Notes: generated by a model not told the origin, from the letters alone. Counted from the stretch's first letter, positions 19,901-29,065 are shown. The stretch: DNA of 64,000 nt from Tenacibaculum mesophilum (GCF_003867075.1 NZ_CP032544.1:2412001-2476000); one strand, 5' to 3'. Made by a program: numbers and translations.

Positions 19901-21246
19901 ACTCTGACCATACTGGAATTTCTACCGATTTAGAAAAAGGAAAATCAAACACCATTACGATCACACCAACCTGGACAGGAACAAAATACGACGAAGGGTA
20001 TGGAGTTTGGATTGATTACAACCAAGATGGAGATTTTTCTGATGCCGGAGAAACGGTTTGGACAAAAGCTAAATCGAAAGATACTCCTGTAAGTACATCA
20101 TTTACAGTGCCTAGTTCAGCGATGGATGGAACTACAAGAATGAGAATCGTTATGAAGTATAATGCAACACCAACAGCTTGTGAGGCATCATTCTCTTATG
20201 GTGAAGTAGAAGATTATACAGTAAATATTACAGCTGCTGTAGCAGATACTCAAGCACCAACCGCACCTAGTAGTTTAGCTTCATCAAGTGTAGCACAAAC
20301 TACATTAACCTTATCATGGACAGCATCAACAGATAATGTAGGGGTAACAGGATATGATGTATATCAAGGAACAACTAAGTTAACAACTGTTACAACAACA
20401 TCTTACAATGTAACAGGATTAACCGCTAATACAGCTTATACATTCTCTGTAAAAGCAACAGATGCAGCAGGGAATATTTCTGCAGCAAGCAATACAGTAA
20501 ATGTTACTACATTAGATAATGTTGTTACTTATTGTGCTTCAAAAGGAAATAGAGTTACTTATGAATGGATAGATTATGTTTCTTTTGGAGGAATGACTAA
20601 TATTACTGCTGCAAATGGAGGATATGGTGACTTTACTAGTAAAACAGCAACAGTTACTCAAGGAACAACCAATCAAATTATTGTAAGTGCAGGATTTAGT
20701 GGTTCTTCATATACTGAGTATTTTACCGTTTGGATTGACTACAACCGTAATGGAACTTTTGAGGCTAGTGAACAAACTTCTTTAGGTTCGTCTAGTACAG
20801 CAGCAAACAGGTCAGCTAATATCTCTATTCCAGCAGACGCGTTATTAGGACAAACAAGAATGCGTGTTTCTATGAAATATAACGGAGCATCAACAGCTTG
20901 TGAAACTTTTGCAGATGGAGAGGTAGAAGATTATACAGTGAATATTGTTAATTCATCGTCTTCAGTAGCAGTTTCAAGTACAAGTGATGAGTTTGCTGAG
21001 CCATTAGACAAGGAAGCAAAATCAAGCTTAATAGCATATCCAAACCCAGCTGTAAGTAATGTTACTGTAAAATTTGGAAGTAATGAAAATGTAAGTTATA
21101 AAATAACAAATACCATTGGTAGAGTTGTGTTAACTGGAAAAACAGTTAATGGTACTGTAAATGTTTCTAACTTAAAAACAGGAATATATTTATTAGAAGC
21201 AAATGATGGTAAAAAATCAGAAACCATTAAATTAATGAAGAAATAA
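16999..21246 (+). CDS. Secreted Asp-box beta-propeller protein (sortilin/BNR-like) with FN3, GEVED and T9SS sorting domains
   Basis: A 1415-residue exported protein with an N-terminal hydrophobic segment. A large beta-propeller (about 110-830) carries repeated Asp-box motifs: TTDGGTTW near residue 212, then STDNGATW, SSTNGGTW, KTTNGGSSW and TSDGGANW. These are typical of BNR/sialidase-like and VPS10-like folds. FN3 (about 837-930), GEVED (934-1077), FN3 (1080-1170) and GEVED (1174-1318) modules follow, then a T9SS type A sorting domain ending in KLMKK. No catalytic residues can be assigned with confidence. Binding or degradation of an extracellular polymer is inference. Confidence 0.88.
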   Translation: MNKKFKFLVGGLSVAAVSIIGSDYLKKQDVADKLAEQRKVHCTFLKESPLNESLKWGKKERKLRGLPPNRYFDQMQLLTMNPATGKMEDGSLAGLREDLLKKRAQQKNPGDNGNSWTERGPNNVGGRTRVVLFDPNDATNNTVYAGGVSGGLWKNTDISNANSQWTRVQNVPGNLSVTSITVDPRNSNRWYVGTGEQYTAGDVVGNGVYVTTDGGTTWNAVNIPAAGEAIINHNASNVFLSGIHYVNDVLAWDNGASTELFVAVGAHVYGDSSSPRNWLGLQSAGLYRSTDNGATWNRIESANMKYTFGGKDYYYIANDLEVSANNTLWMGTIGSALGQGGGRVFSSTNGGTWTEAAASPLTESNRVEIEPSATDANKIYALTQGTTSTAPVHIYKTTNAFSTASATSLPNDADTGIAANDFCRGQAFYDLVIEADPTNDNIVYVGGIDLFKTTNGGSSWSQLSHWYGGFGHQNVHADQHSMAFGNNDSSKILFGNDGGIYYSGNAGSTISVRNKGYNVTQFVKAGIGPDGAGDVNGIFSAGAQDNGTQAFRNAVAGINSSTELSDGDGFYTFVDKDGDYMIATYVNNVIYRFNLPWNGLGRRQGGATTLSSDQNTGDFVNPMGYDNDANRLLSNASTSSANSILSINVASNSKGNITNALLDASPTAFQASPFTNNAWFVGLANGKLLKLTNVTNSNATWSNINTPFVGSVSSVRFGATEDDIFVTMHNYGVTSVWATSDGGANWVSKEGNLPNIPVRDILQNPLDRTEAILATQLGVWSTLNFNDANPNWNQAYNGMSDVSVTSFDYWNVSGDHVTNKVIASTYGRGVFTGSFTSNAAADTEAPSAPTNLAASSITATSLTLNWTASTDNVGVTGYDVYQGATKIGSSTTTSYNVTGLTASTAYTFTVKAKDAAGNISVVSNTANATTTAATITYCTSKGNSVSDEYIGRVQLGSIDNSSGGGNGYSDHTGISTDLEKGKSNTITITPTWTGTKYDEGYGVWIDYNQDGDFSDAGETVWTKAKSKDTPVSTSFTVPSSAMDGTTRMRIVMKYNATPTACEASFSYGEVEDYTVNITAAVADTQAPTAPSSLASSSVAQTTLTLSWTASTDNVGVTGYDVYQGTTKLTTVTTTSYNVTGLTANTAYTFSVKATDAAGNISAASNTVNVTTLDNVVTYCASKGNRVTYEWIDYVSFGGMTNITAANGGYGDFTSKTATVTQGTTNQIIVSAGFSGSSYTEYFTVWIDYNRNGTFEASEQTSLGSSSTAANRSANISIPADALLGQTRMRVSMKYNGASTACETFADGEVEDYTVNIVNSSSSVAVSSTSDEFAEPLDKEAKSSLIAYPNPAVSNVTVKFGSNENVSYKITNTIGRVVLTGKTVNGTVNVSNLKTGIYLLEANDGKKSETIKLMKK

Positions 21247-21268
21247 AAGCATTTCTTTTAATTATAAT

Positions 21269-21296
21269 AAAACCCGAGCAATTGCTCGGGTTTTTT
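21269..21296 (+). terminator. Intrinsic terminator after the propeller gene
   Basis: The stem AAAACCCGAGCA/TGCTCGGGTTTT is perfect over 12 bp and is followed by a T run. It closes the T9SS gene cluster 22 nt after the stop codon. Confidence 0.88.
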
Positions 21297-21321
21297 GTTT
21301 CTTTGCATAAAATTATAGAGA

Positions 21322-23184
21322 ATGAATTACCTATCAGTAGAAAACATAGCAAAATCGTATGGTGAAAAGGTCTTATTTGAAGATATTTCTTTCGGAATTA
21401 ATAAAGATCAAAAAATAGCCTTTGTTGCTAAAAATGGTAGCGGAAAAACCTCTATTTTAAATATTATTGCTGGAAAGGATACACCAGATGAAGGACAAGT
21501 TATAAGTAGGAAAGGAATTAATATTGCTTATTTGGCGCAAGATGATGACTTGAATCTAGATTTAACCATTGAAGAAACGATTTTTTCTACAGAAAACACT
21601 ATTCTTCCAATTATTCAGCAATACGAAAAAGCATTGCAAAATCCTGATGATGCAGAAGCATATCAAAAGGCATTTGAATTGATGGAGCAACACAATGCAT
21701 GGGATTTCGAAACACAATACAAACAAATTTTATTCAAGTTAAAACTTGATGATTTATCACAAAAAGTAGGAAATCTTTCTGGAGGACAAAAGAAGCGATT
21801 GTCGTTAGCTATTATTCTAATTAATAAACCAGATTTATTAATACTAGATGAGCCAACTAACCATTTAGATTTAGAAATGATTGAATGGTTAGAAGCCTTT
21901 TTTGCGAAAGAAAAAATTACGTTGTTTATGGTTACGCACGACCGTTATTTTTTAGAGCGTGTGTGTAATGAGATTATTGAATTAGACAACGGAAAACTAT
22001 ATAAATACAAAGGAAACTATTCCTACTATCTTCAAAATAAAGAAGAACGAATGGCTTTAGAAGCCACAAATTTAAGTAAAGCTAAAAGCTTATTTAAAAA
22101 AGAGTTGGATTGGATGCGTCGTCAACCAAAAGCCCGTACAACCAAATCTAAATCACGTATTGACGACTTTTTTGAAATAAAAAAGAAAGCACATCAACGT
22201 AGAAAAGAACACGAAGTTCAGTTAGAAATTAACATGGAGCGTTTAGGAAGCAAAATTGTAGAGCTTCATAAATTAAAAAAGAACTTTGGAGATAAAGTTA
22301 TTTTAGATGGATTTGATTACGTTTTTAAAAGAGGAGAACGTATAGGAATTATTGGGAAAAACGGAACAGGAAAATCTTCTTTCTTAAATATGTTAACAGG
22401 TAAAATTCCTGTTGATGGTGGAAAAGTAATTGTAGGTGAAACGGTAAAGTTTGGGTACTACACTCAAAAAGGAATCCAAATAAAAGAAGGGCAAAAAGTA
22501 ATAGAAGTCATCAAAGAATTTGGAGAAGAAATTCCGTTAACTAAAGGAAGAAGAATTTCTGCAGCTCAATTATTAGAACGTTTTTTATTCGACCGAAAAA
22601 AACAACACGATTTTGTTGAAAAGTTAAGTGGAGGAGAGCAAAAGCGTTTGTATTTATGTGCGGTGTTAATTCAAAACCCTAACTTTTTAATTCTTGATGA
22701 GCCTACCAACGATTTAGATGTAGTAACGTTAAATGTGTTAGAAAGCTTCTTATTGGATTATCCCGGAAACTTAATGGTAGTATCGCACGACCGTTATTTT
22801 ATGGATAAGATAGTTGACGGTTTATTTGTTTTTAAAGGAAATGGAGAAGTAGAGAATTTTCCAGGAAATTACTCAGATTACAGAGCATATGAAAGCTCTT
22901 TACCATCAGAACCTAAAGAAGAAAAGAAAGTAGCTGAAAAGCAAGAAAAAACACCACAGAAAGGGAAGTTAAGTTATAACGAAAAACGAGAGTTTGGTCA
23001 ATTAGAAGTAGATATTGAAAAGTTGCAAAAAAAGAAAGCAAAATTAGAATCGCAATTTACCAACGGAGAAATAGCGATGGACGATATCAATGAAAAATCA
23101 CTCGAATTACAAGAAGTTATAGATAGTTTAGAGGAAAAAGAAGAACGTTGGTTTGAGCTTTCCATGAAACTGGAAGGAGAATAG
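21322..23184 (+). CDS. ABC-F family ATPase (Uup-like)
   Basis: A 620-residue soluble protein with two ABC domains and no membrane segments. Domain 1 has AKNGSGKT near residue 37 and LSGGQKKR. Domain 2 has GKNGTGKS near 350 and LSGGEQKR. The ABC-F linker between them is basic (WMRRQPKARTTKSKSRIDDF), and a C-terminal coiled coil rich in Lys/Glu (about 535-620) resembles the DNA-binding tail of Uup. ABC-F proteins act on the ribosome E-site; Uup has also been linked to DNA repair and ribosome quality. Resistance-type function is possible but not favoured, since the tail matches Uup. Confidence 0.9.
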   Translation: MNYLSVENIAKSYGEKVLFEDISFGINKDQKIAFVAKNGSGKTSILNIIAGKDTPDEGQVISRKGINIAYLAQDDDLNLDLTIEETIFSTENTILPIIQQYEKALQNPDDAEAYQKAFELMEQHNAWDFETQYKQILFKLKLDDLSQKVGNLSGGQKKRLSLAIILINKPDLLILDEPTNHLDLEMIEWLEAFFAKEKITLFMVTHDRYFLERVCNEIIELDNGKLYKYKGNYSYYLQNKEERMALEATNLSKAKSLFKKELDWMRRQPKARTTKSKSRIDDFFEIKKKAHQRRKEHEVQLEINMERLGSKIVELHKLKKNFGDKVILDGFDYVFKRGERIGIIGKNGTGKSSFLNMLTGKIPVDGGKVIVGETVKFGYYTQKGIQIKEGQKVIEVIKEFGEEIPLTKGRRISAAQLLERFLFDRKKQHDFVEKLSGGEQKRLYLCAVLIQNPNFLILDEPTNDLDVVTLNVLESFLLDYPGNLMVVSHDRYFMDKIVDGLFVFKGNGEVENFPGNYSDYRAYESSLPSEPKEEKKVAEKQEKTPQKGKLSYNEKREFGQLEVDIEKLQKKKAKLESQFTNGEIAMDDINEKSLELQEVIDSLEEKEERWFELSMKLEGE

Positions 23185-23191
23185 GTTGAAA

Positions 23192-23908
23192 TTACACTTT
23201 TATAATATCAATTTCCTCCACCAAAGGCTTATTTAAAAACCGCAATAAAAGTTGAGCTACCGCTACGGTATCTCGTTCACAATACTCAACAATACGCGAT
23301 AGGTTTTTTTCTTGGTAATATACATTAGCAACTTCACTTCCATCGATATCTTGCTTGGGTGATGGAATTCCTAAAATAGCAGTCAGTAATTTTAAAGAAG
23401 TGTAGTGCTTATAATCGCCAAATTTCCATAAATCCATCGTATCTAAATGCGGAACCTCCCAGGGTTTTTTACCAAATAAATTGAGTTTATTAGGCAATTC
23501 AATTTGATTGATAATCATACGTCGTGCGATATACGGAAAGTCAAATTCTTTACCGTTGTGTGCACATAAAAGGTGGTTTGGGTGATTAAAGTGTGTGTCT
23601 AACAAATTTTTAAAATCAACCAAAATTTTGTGTTCATTATCACCATAAAAAGAGGTAACTCGAAGTTGGTTTTCACCTTTACGTTCTACAAAATACCCGA
23701 CTGAAATACAGATTATTTTCCCAAACTCAGCCCAAATACCAGCTCGATGGTAAAACTCTTCAGGAGTAAATTCATCTTTACGTTGATATTGTGTTTTTAA
23801 AGCATACAACTCTTTCATTTCAGGAGATAAATCAGCAAACAATTCTACTTCAGGAACGGTTTCAATATCTAAAAACAAGATGTTTTGTAAGTTGATTTTA
23901 TTCAGCAT
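23192..23908 (-). CDS. 3'-5' exonuclease, DnaQ-like/PolB-related
   Basis: A 238-residue RNase H-fold nuclease. Motif I FLDIETVPE supplies the DxE metal pair near residues 13-17. Motif II CAHNGKEFDFPYIARR gives the conserved Asp near residue 122, and motif III YCERDTVAVAQL gives the final Asp. The length and the YHRAGIWAEFGKIICIS block match the predicted PolB-like exonucleases of Bacteroidetes. Its start overlaps the end of the DUF4153 gene by 11 bp, so the two are translationally coupled. Substrate is unknown. Confidence 0.88.
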   Translation of the reverse strand: MLNKINLQNILFLDIETVPEVELFADLSPEMKELYALKTQYQRKDEFTPEEFYHRAGIWAEFGKIICISVGYFVERKGENQLRVTSFYGDNEHKILVDFKNLLDTHFNHPNHLLCAHNGKEFDFPYIARRMIINQIELPNKLNLFGKKPWEVPHLDTMDLWKFGDYKHYTSLKLLTAILGIPSPKQDIDGSEVANVYYQEKNLSRIVEYCERDTVAVAQLLLRFLNKPLVEEIDIIKV

Positions 23909-25655
23909 TTTTTTCTTTGATTAAGGCGTAAATATCAGCGTTAGATAAATAATTTTCGGTAGCACCATCATCTATTTTTGACAAGCTAATACTTTTGAAA
24001 ATAAACTTTACACTTAGTGTTTTAAAATGCTGTTCAATAGTCATTAAATTAGGTGATATATTATGGTTTTTTTGTTGAGCCTTAAGTTTTTTTATCATTT
24101 CAGAACAATTAACTTTCCCTATTAAGATCTCATTTTTAGTTATTTCAACAATATTTGATTCTTTACTTAAAGAAAAATGATATCCATTTATAGAATTTTG
24201 TTTTTTATATCTGTTGATATAAAGTTTCTTTAAAATATCGTAGTTTTTAATGTTAATAGCATTATTTTCATCAATACTATAGTAATGATTTGTATAGGGA
24301 TGAGTTACATTATCAGTTACTTTTATATCTAAACTATCCATTAATCTATTTTGTAATTGCCAACGACTATCAGTTTTAAAAGTTGTTTTTGGGTTATAAC
24401 CTAAGATGTTCTTTACTTTATGCAATTCATGTTTATTGTTTAAGTATCTAATAATAGAACGAAGTTGATTTTTCTTTTCAAACGTGGTAGAAAAGTTATC
24501 TTTTTTAATATCAGTATATACCTTTTCAAATCGAAGAAGTTGACTTTTAGTTGATACCGAAAAAACGCCCCAAAACCCAAAAGAAACTAGAAAAGTAATA
24601 AGAGCCAAACTAAAAGGAAATATCTTAATTTTTTTACGTTTACTAAAAAGTATGTAGAGGCACATGGCTAAAATCCAACAAGCTAAAACAAATACGAAAT
24701 AACGGTTTTCGGTGATACCATATTCATTAATACGTCTAAAAATAGCAACAAAAAGTAAAACAATTAACGGTAATAATAAATAATAAAACCATGGATAAAA
24801 CTTTTTAATTGTACGAGAATTTATAGTTTTTTGAATAGGATTGATAAGTATTTGAACAATAAATCCTAAGAAAGAAAGAGCAATAACTAAATAAGAAACC
24901 CATCCTTTAGGCAAGTTCCAGTTGATTACTATTTTTAAACTATAGGCGTATAAAATGATGAGGTATAAAATTACTAGCGGAATTAAGATGTACTTAACCA
25001 ATACCTCTAAAGCTTTGGTGTAGTTAATAGCAAGTTGATTATGAACATCTTTTGGAAAATCAGAAAGATAAATCCAGGTATTTATAATTCCTATACAAAA
25101 CACAAAAACCTGAAAAAAACGTTCTCCTTTAAAATCAATAGCAAACAAATGTTTAATAGCCAGAAGTGCTAATACAATTCCTAAATATAAAACCAGAGAG
25201 AAAAAAAGACTTCTAACTAAGGCTATAAAAAGGGATTTTAAATAATTAAAATACGCAGATTTATTCCAACTGAATATGAAAGGAGTTACCATTACAAGTA
25301 AATGCCCAGTTATGAAGTAAAGAACAAAACGAATGATTGAGTTTTGATGAATTTCAAAACCATCAACCTCAATACTAATATAGAACAGGCTTAGAAAACC
25401 TAAAGTTAGTAAGAATATCCAAGTTTTATCTTTTTTAAATTGTTCTTCAAAAAAACGAGTTGCAATCAACCAACTAACTCCTAAGATAAAAATTAAAATA
25501 ACCTTGCCGTAAAAAACACTATCAAAAGTATTAGTTTCAATTGTAAATAACGTAAATAAGGTACCTACAATTGCCCAGAACAATGTTATAGGGAATCGCT
25601 TAAAGGTATTTTTAGCTCTGGAAGTAATTTCCCCAAGAGAAGAAATGATTTTCAT
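23898..25655 (-). CDS. DUF4153 polytopic membrane protein
   Basis: A 585-residue inner-membrane protein with about a dozen hydrophobic helices in the first 360 residues (for example LFWAIVGTLFTLFTIE and YFITGHLLVMVTPFIFSW), then a soluble C-terminal domain of about 200 residues. This layout and the block IKHLFAIDFKGERFFQVFVF match DUF4153. The frame extends 3 codons upstream to a TTG, but the ATG at 25655 (MKIISSLGE) is the better start. Function is unknown. The overlapping exonuclease gene suggests co-expression but not necessarily a shared task. Confidence 0.82.
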   Translation of the reverse strand: MKIISSLGEITSRAKNTFKRFPITLFWAIVGTLFTLFTIETNTFDSVFYGKVILIFILGVSWLIATRFFEEQFKKDKTWIFLLTLGFLSLFYISIEVDGFEIHQNSIIRFVLYFITGHLLVMVTPFIFSWNKSAYFNYLKSLFIALVRSLFFSLVLYLGIVLALLAIKHLFAIDFKGERFFQVFVFCIGIINTWIYLSDFPKDVHNQLAINYTKALEVLVKYILIPLVILYLIILYAYSLKIVINWNLPKGWVSYLVIALSFLGFIVQILINPIQKTINSRTIKKFYPWFYYLLLPLIVLLFVAIFRRINEYGITENRYFVFVLACWILAMCLYILFSKRKKIKIFPFSLALITFLVSFGFWGVFSVSTKSQLLRFEKVYTDIKKDNFSTTFEKKNQLRSIIRYLNNKHELHKVKNILGYNPKTTFKTDSRWQLQNRLMDSLDIKVTDNVTHPYTNHYYSIDENNAINIKNYDILKKLYINRYKKQNSINGYHFSLSKESNIVEITKNEILIGKVNCSEMIKKLKAQQKNHNISPNLMTIEQHFKTLSVKFIFKSISLSKIDDGATENYLSNADIYALIKEKNAE

Positions 25656-25797
25656 AGTAAACAATTTGTATAAAGATACAAAAACGACAAAAAATGAAAA
25701 ACAAAAGATTTCTTGTATTTCTTTTAAGCAAAAGTTTAGTAAATATTAAATGAACGTTAAGTTAAGCATGCATATAAAGGGTTTATTTTTTTATGAT

Positions 25798-25805
25798 TAC
25801 TTTTG
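25798..25805 (+). promoter_or_regulatory. Promoter -7 box of the PhoB-like regulator gene
   Basis: TACTTTTG matches TAnnTTTG exactly and lies 22 nt before the start codon at 25828. No clear Pho-box direct repeats are seen upstream. Confidence 0.5.
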
Positions 25806-25827
25806 AGTAACACAATAAAAATGAATA

Positions 25828-26526
25828 ATGAACACTAGCGACATTAAAATTTTACTAGTTGATGATGAACCAGATATCTTAGAAATTGTAGGATACAATT
25901 TAAAATCAGAAGGATATCAGGTTTTTACTGCAAATAATGGTGCAGAAGCTGTTAAAACAGCAAAAAAAGTAACTCCACATTTAATTTTATTAGATATTAT
26001 GATGCCTGAGATGGATGGTATCGAAGCGTGTGAAAAAATTAGAAACGTAAAATCTCTCGAAGACGTTATAATTTCTTTTTTAACCGCTAGAGGAGAAGAC
26101 TACTCGCAAGTAGCAGGTTTTGACGCTGGAGCAGACGACTACATAACTAAACCAGTAAAGCCAAAAGTACTTATAAGTAAGGTTAAATCGTTATTACGTC
26201 GTTTAAAGACAGAAGAAAAAGCAGATACTACTACAAAAATTGGAGATATAGTCATCAATAGAGATGAATATGTAGTTTTTAAAGGAGAAGAAAAAATATC
26301 TTTACCAAGAAAAGAATTTGAATTATTCTCTTTATTAACTTCAAAACCAGGAAAAGTATTTAAAAGAGAAGTTATTTTAGACAGTGTTTGGGGAAATGAA
26401 GTAGTTGTAGGGGGGAGAACTATAGATGTACACATACGTAAACTCCGAGAGAAAATAGGAGATCACTATTTTAAAACAGTAAAAGGAGTTGGATACAAGT
26501 TTGTGCTAGACGAAACAGACAAATAA
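25828..26526 (+). CDS. OmpR/PhoB-type response regulator
   Basis: A 232-residue transcription factor. The receiver domain (1-120) starts KILLVDDEPDILEI, has the phospho-acceptor Asp in LLDIMMPEMDG near residue 55, and the switch Thr and Lys in FLTARGED and YITKP. The C-terminal winged helix (about 135-230) has the typical LPRKEFELFSLLTSKPGKVF and RTIDVHIRKLREKIG blocks. The kinase gene follows 145 bp downstream. The pair resembles PhoB-PhoR by sequence; no phosphate transport genes are adjacent, so the phosphate role is inferred. Confidence 0.92.
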   Translation: MNTSDIKILLVDDEPDILEIVGYNLKSEGYQVFTANNGAEAVKTAKKVTPHLILLDIMMPEMDGIEACEKIRNVKSLEDVIISFLTARGEDYSQVAGFDAGADDYITKPVKPKVLISKVKSLLRRLKTEEKADTTTKIGDIVINRDEYVVFKGEEKISLPRKEFELFSLLTSKPGKVFKREVILDSVWGNEVVVGGRTIDVHIRKLREKIGDHYFKTVKGVGYKFVLDETDK

Positions 26527-26550
26527 TTTTTAAACTCAAAAATTAATAAG

Positions 26551-26579
26551 TAGATTGCTAGCTAGCAATCTATTTTTTT
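26551..26579 (+). terminator. Intrinsic terminator between response regulator and kinase
   Basis: TAGATTGCTAG/CTAGCAATCTA is an 11-bp perfect palindrome with a following T run. It should lower kinase transcription relative to the regulator, or the kinase has its own promoter in the 90 nt that follow. Confidence 0.75.
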
Positions 26580-26671
26580 ATCATGAAATGAGCTATAATA
26601 ATTCTTGATATTATGCAAGATAACTATTAGCGAATTACATCTGATATTTAAAAACAATAGAAAATAAACAG

Positions 26672-27718
26672 ATGAAAAAAATAAAAAAAACATATAACTA
26701 CGCACTTTGGTCGGCTTTATACTCAACATTATTATCTATAATTATAGCAGTATTATCGTATTTATTTTTATTAAATAGCTTAGGAGTAATAACCATTGTA
26801 ATTTTTGGTATTGCAATGTTTATCATCTCTTTTTTCGTAATTCAATATAGAGCAGAACACTTTATTTATCAACGAGTAAAAAAGATGTATGAAGATATCT
26901 CTATTTTAGATGTGAATGACTTAAAAAGAAATAAAGTAACTACAGATATAGAAGCGTTAACCAAAAGTGTACAAGAATATGTAGAAGGTAAGAGTGAAGA
27001 AATTGCTAGTTTAACACAACGAGATTCATTTCGTCGAGACTTCTTAGGTAATGTTGCTCATGAGTTAAAAACGCCACTTTTTACCGTACAAGGCTATATT
27101 TTAACCCTTATTGAAGGAGCTGCTGAAGACAAAGAAATTCTTGAAAAATATTTAGAAAGAGCTAATAAAGGAGTGGAAAGATTAACCTCAATTGTGAAAG
27201 ATTTAGATATGATTGCTAAGTTAGAAACAGAGGGAATGAAAATGAATATGCAAACTTTTAACATTATTGAGCTAATTCAAAACGTATTTGACTTGTTTGA
27301 AATGAAAGCAAAAAAGAGAAATATTACATTGCGTTTTGACCGTGTGTATGACTTTCCGCATTTGGTAAAAGGTGATGTTGAGCGAATAGAACAAGTGTTA
27401 ATTAACCTTGTTGTAAATTCTATTAAATATGGTAGAGTGGGAGGAATTACTACTGTAAGTGTTGAACCCTATAATCAGCATAAGCTTATCATTAAAATAA
27501 ATGATAATGGTGAAGGAATAAAGCAAGAACACCTTTCACGTTTATTTGAGCGTTTTTATCGTGTAGATCAAAGCAGGTCTCGTGAACAAGGAGGGTCTGG
27601 ATTAGGACTTTCTATTGTTAAGCATATTATTGAAGCACATAATGAAACAATTCTTTTAAAGAGTGTACATGGTCAAGGTTCTGAATTCTCGTTTACGCTA
27701 GAAAAAGCAATGAAATAA
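26672..27718 (+). CDS. PhoR-like sensor histidine kinase
   Basis: A 348-residue kinase with two adjacent N-terminal membrane helices (about 11-60) and almost no periplasmic loop, then a short linker, HisKA with the phospho-accepting His in NVAHELKTPLFTVQGY, and HATPase_c with N-box NLVVNSIKYG, G1 DNGEGI, F-box RFYRVDQ and G2 GGSGLGLSIVKHI. The lack of an external sensor domain suggests input through membrane or protein partners, as for PhoR. It pairs with the preceding regulator. Confidence 0.92.
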   Translation: MKKIKKTYNYALWSALYSTLLSIIIAVLSYLFLLNSLGVITIVIFGIAMFIISFFVIQYRAEHFIYQRVKKMYEDISILDVNDLKRNKVTTDIEALTKSVQEYVEGKSEEIASLTQRDSFRRDFLGNVAHELKTPLFTVQGYILTLIEGAAEDKEILEKYLERANKGVERLTSIVKDLDMIAKLETEGMKMNMQTFNIIELIQNVFDLFEMKAKKRNITLRFDRVYDFPHLVKGDVERIEQVLINLVVNSIKYGRVGGITTVSVEPYNQHKLIIKINDNGEGIKQEHLSRLFERFYRVDQSRSREQGGSGLGLSIVKHIIEAHNETILLKSVHGQGSEFSFTLEKAMK

Positions 27719-27720
27719 AA

Positions 27721-27745
27721 AAAGGAGTTGACTATCAACTCCTTT
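27721..27745. terminator. Bidirectional terminator between the kinase gene and purD
   Basis: AAAGGAGTTGA/TCAACTCCTTT is an 11-bp stem with a 3-nt loop, flanked by A and T runs on both sides, between convergent genes. Confidence 0.85.
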
Positions 27746-27757
27746 TTTTATTGTTAT

Positions 27758-29032
27758 TTATTTTAAATCGAACCCAATATCTTTTCGATAATTCATTTTA
27801 TCAAAAGTTATTTTATCAATGTTTTTGTATGATTTTTCTAAGGCTTCTTCCATAGAATCTCCAAAAGAAGTAATTGCCATAACACGTCCACCACTAGTAA
27901 CTACTTTACCATCTTTTAAAGTAGTTCCTGCATGAAAAACAATAGAATCTTCCACAGTATTAAAACCTGTAATTTCTTTTCCTTTTTCGTAAGCTTCAGG
28001 ATATCCACCAGAAACTAACATAACGGTAGTTGCTGTTTGTGGAGTAACCTCATATGATTTTTCTCCTAAAGTTTGTGTTGCAACTCCTTCAAATAAATCG
28101 ACTAAATCTGATTGTATACGAGGTAATACTACTTCTGTTTCAGGATCTCCCATACGAACGTTGTATTCAACAACAGATGGATTTCCATTATCATTCATCA
28201 ATCCGATAAAAATAAATCCTCTATAATCAATTCCGTCTTTTTGCAAACCGTCTATCGTTGGTTTAACGATTAATTCTTCCACTTTCGTTAAAAAATCACC
28301 CGTTGCAAAAGGAACAGGAGAAATAGCGCCCATACCACCTGTATTTAGACCTGTATCACCTTCTCCAATACGTTTGTAATCTTTAGCAGAAGGTAAAATT
28401 TTATAATTTTTTCCATCAGTTAAAACGAAAACAGATAATTCAATTCCCTTTAAAAATTCTTCAATTACTACAGTTGATGAAGCGCTTCCAAATTTTTGAT
28501 TAGAAAGCATTTCTTCTAATTCAGCTTTGGCTTCGTCTAAATTATTTAAGATTAAAACTCCTTTTCCAGCAGCTAATCCATCCGCTTTTAATACATAAGG
28601 AGCGCCTAAGCTTTCTAAGAATTTTTTTCCTTCAGCTAAGGTTTCAGTAGTAAAAGATTGGTAACGAGCTGTTGGAATGTTGTGTTTTTCCATAAATTGC
28701 TTTGAAAAATCTTTACTTCCCTCTAATAAAGCACCATCTTTTTTAGGTCCGATTACAGGAATGTTTTTCAACTCTTCATCTGCTAAGAAAAAGTCGTGAA
28801 CTCCTTCAACTAAAGGTGCTTCAGGACCTACAACTACCATGTTGATGTCGTGTTGTAAAACGGTTTCTTTTACCTGTGCAAAATCAGTTGGATTAATGGC
28901 TACATTTTTAGCAATTGCATCAGTTCCTGCATTACCAGGAGCTACAAAAAGGTTGTTGATTTTCGTGCTTTCTGAAAGTTTTTTAGCAAAGGCGTGTTCT
29001 CTACCGCCCGATCCTAAAATTAGAATATTCAT
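27758..29032 (-). CDS. purD: Phosphoribosylamine-glycine ligase (GARS)
   Basis: The 424-residue enzyme joins glycine to 5-phosphoribosylamine with ATP, the second step of purine synthesis. It starts NILILGSGGREHAFAKKL (N domain), has the ATP-grasp core VLKADGLAAGKGV near residue 145, the family signature RMGDPETEVVLP near 295, and a normal C-terminal lid domain. Length is standard. It is monocistronic, between a shared terminator and its own promoter. Confidence 0.97.
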   Translation of the reverse strand: MNILILGSGGREHAFAKKLSESTKINNLFVAPGNAGTDAIAKNVAINPTDFAQVKETVLQHDINMVVVGPEAPLVEGVHDFFLADEELKNIPVIGPKKDGALLEGSKDFSKQFMEKHNIPTARYQSFTTETLAEGKKFLESLGAPYVLKADGLAAGKGVLILNNLDEAKAELEEMLSNQKFGSASSTVVIEEFLKGIELSVFVLTDGKNYKILPSAKDYKRIGEGDTGLNTGGMGAISPVPFATGDFLTKVEELIVKPTIDGLQKDGIDYRGFIFIGLMNDNGNPSVVEYNVRMGDPETEVVLPRIQSDLVDLFEGVATQTLGEKSYEVTPQTATTVMLVSGGYPEAYEKGKEITGFNTVEDSIVFHAGTTLKDGKVVTSGGRVMAITSFGDSMEEALEKSYKNIDKITFDKMNYRKDIGFDLK

Positions 29033-29057
29033 TGTGTGTGTTGTTGTATTGTAGGTG

Positions 29058-29065
29058 CAAATATA
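29058..29065 (-). promoter_or_regulatory. Promoter -7 box of purD
   Basis: On the minus strand TATATTTG matches TAnnTTTG exactly, 25 nt before the ATG of purD. Confidence 0.55.

Noticed and set aside
10509..21246. The three large repeat-rich genes as a transferred genomic island
   Set aside because: Base composition and codon use look the same as the neighbours, there are no integrase, tRNA edge or direct repeats, and such T9SS cargo genes are normal in this family.
25741..25797. Possible Pho box upstream of the PhoB-like regulator
   Set aside because: The GTTAAGTTAAG stretch is too short and lacks the tandem spacing of known Pho boxes.
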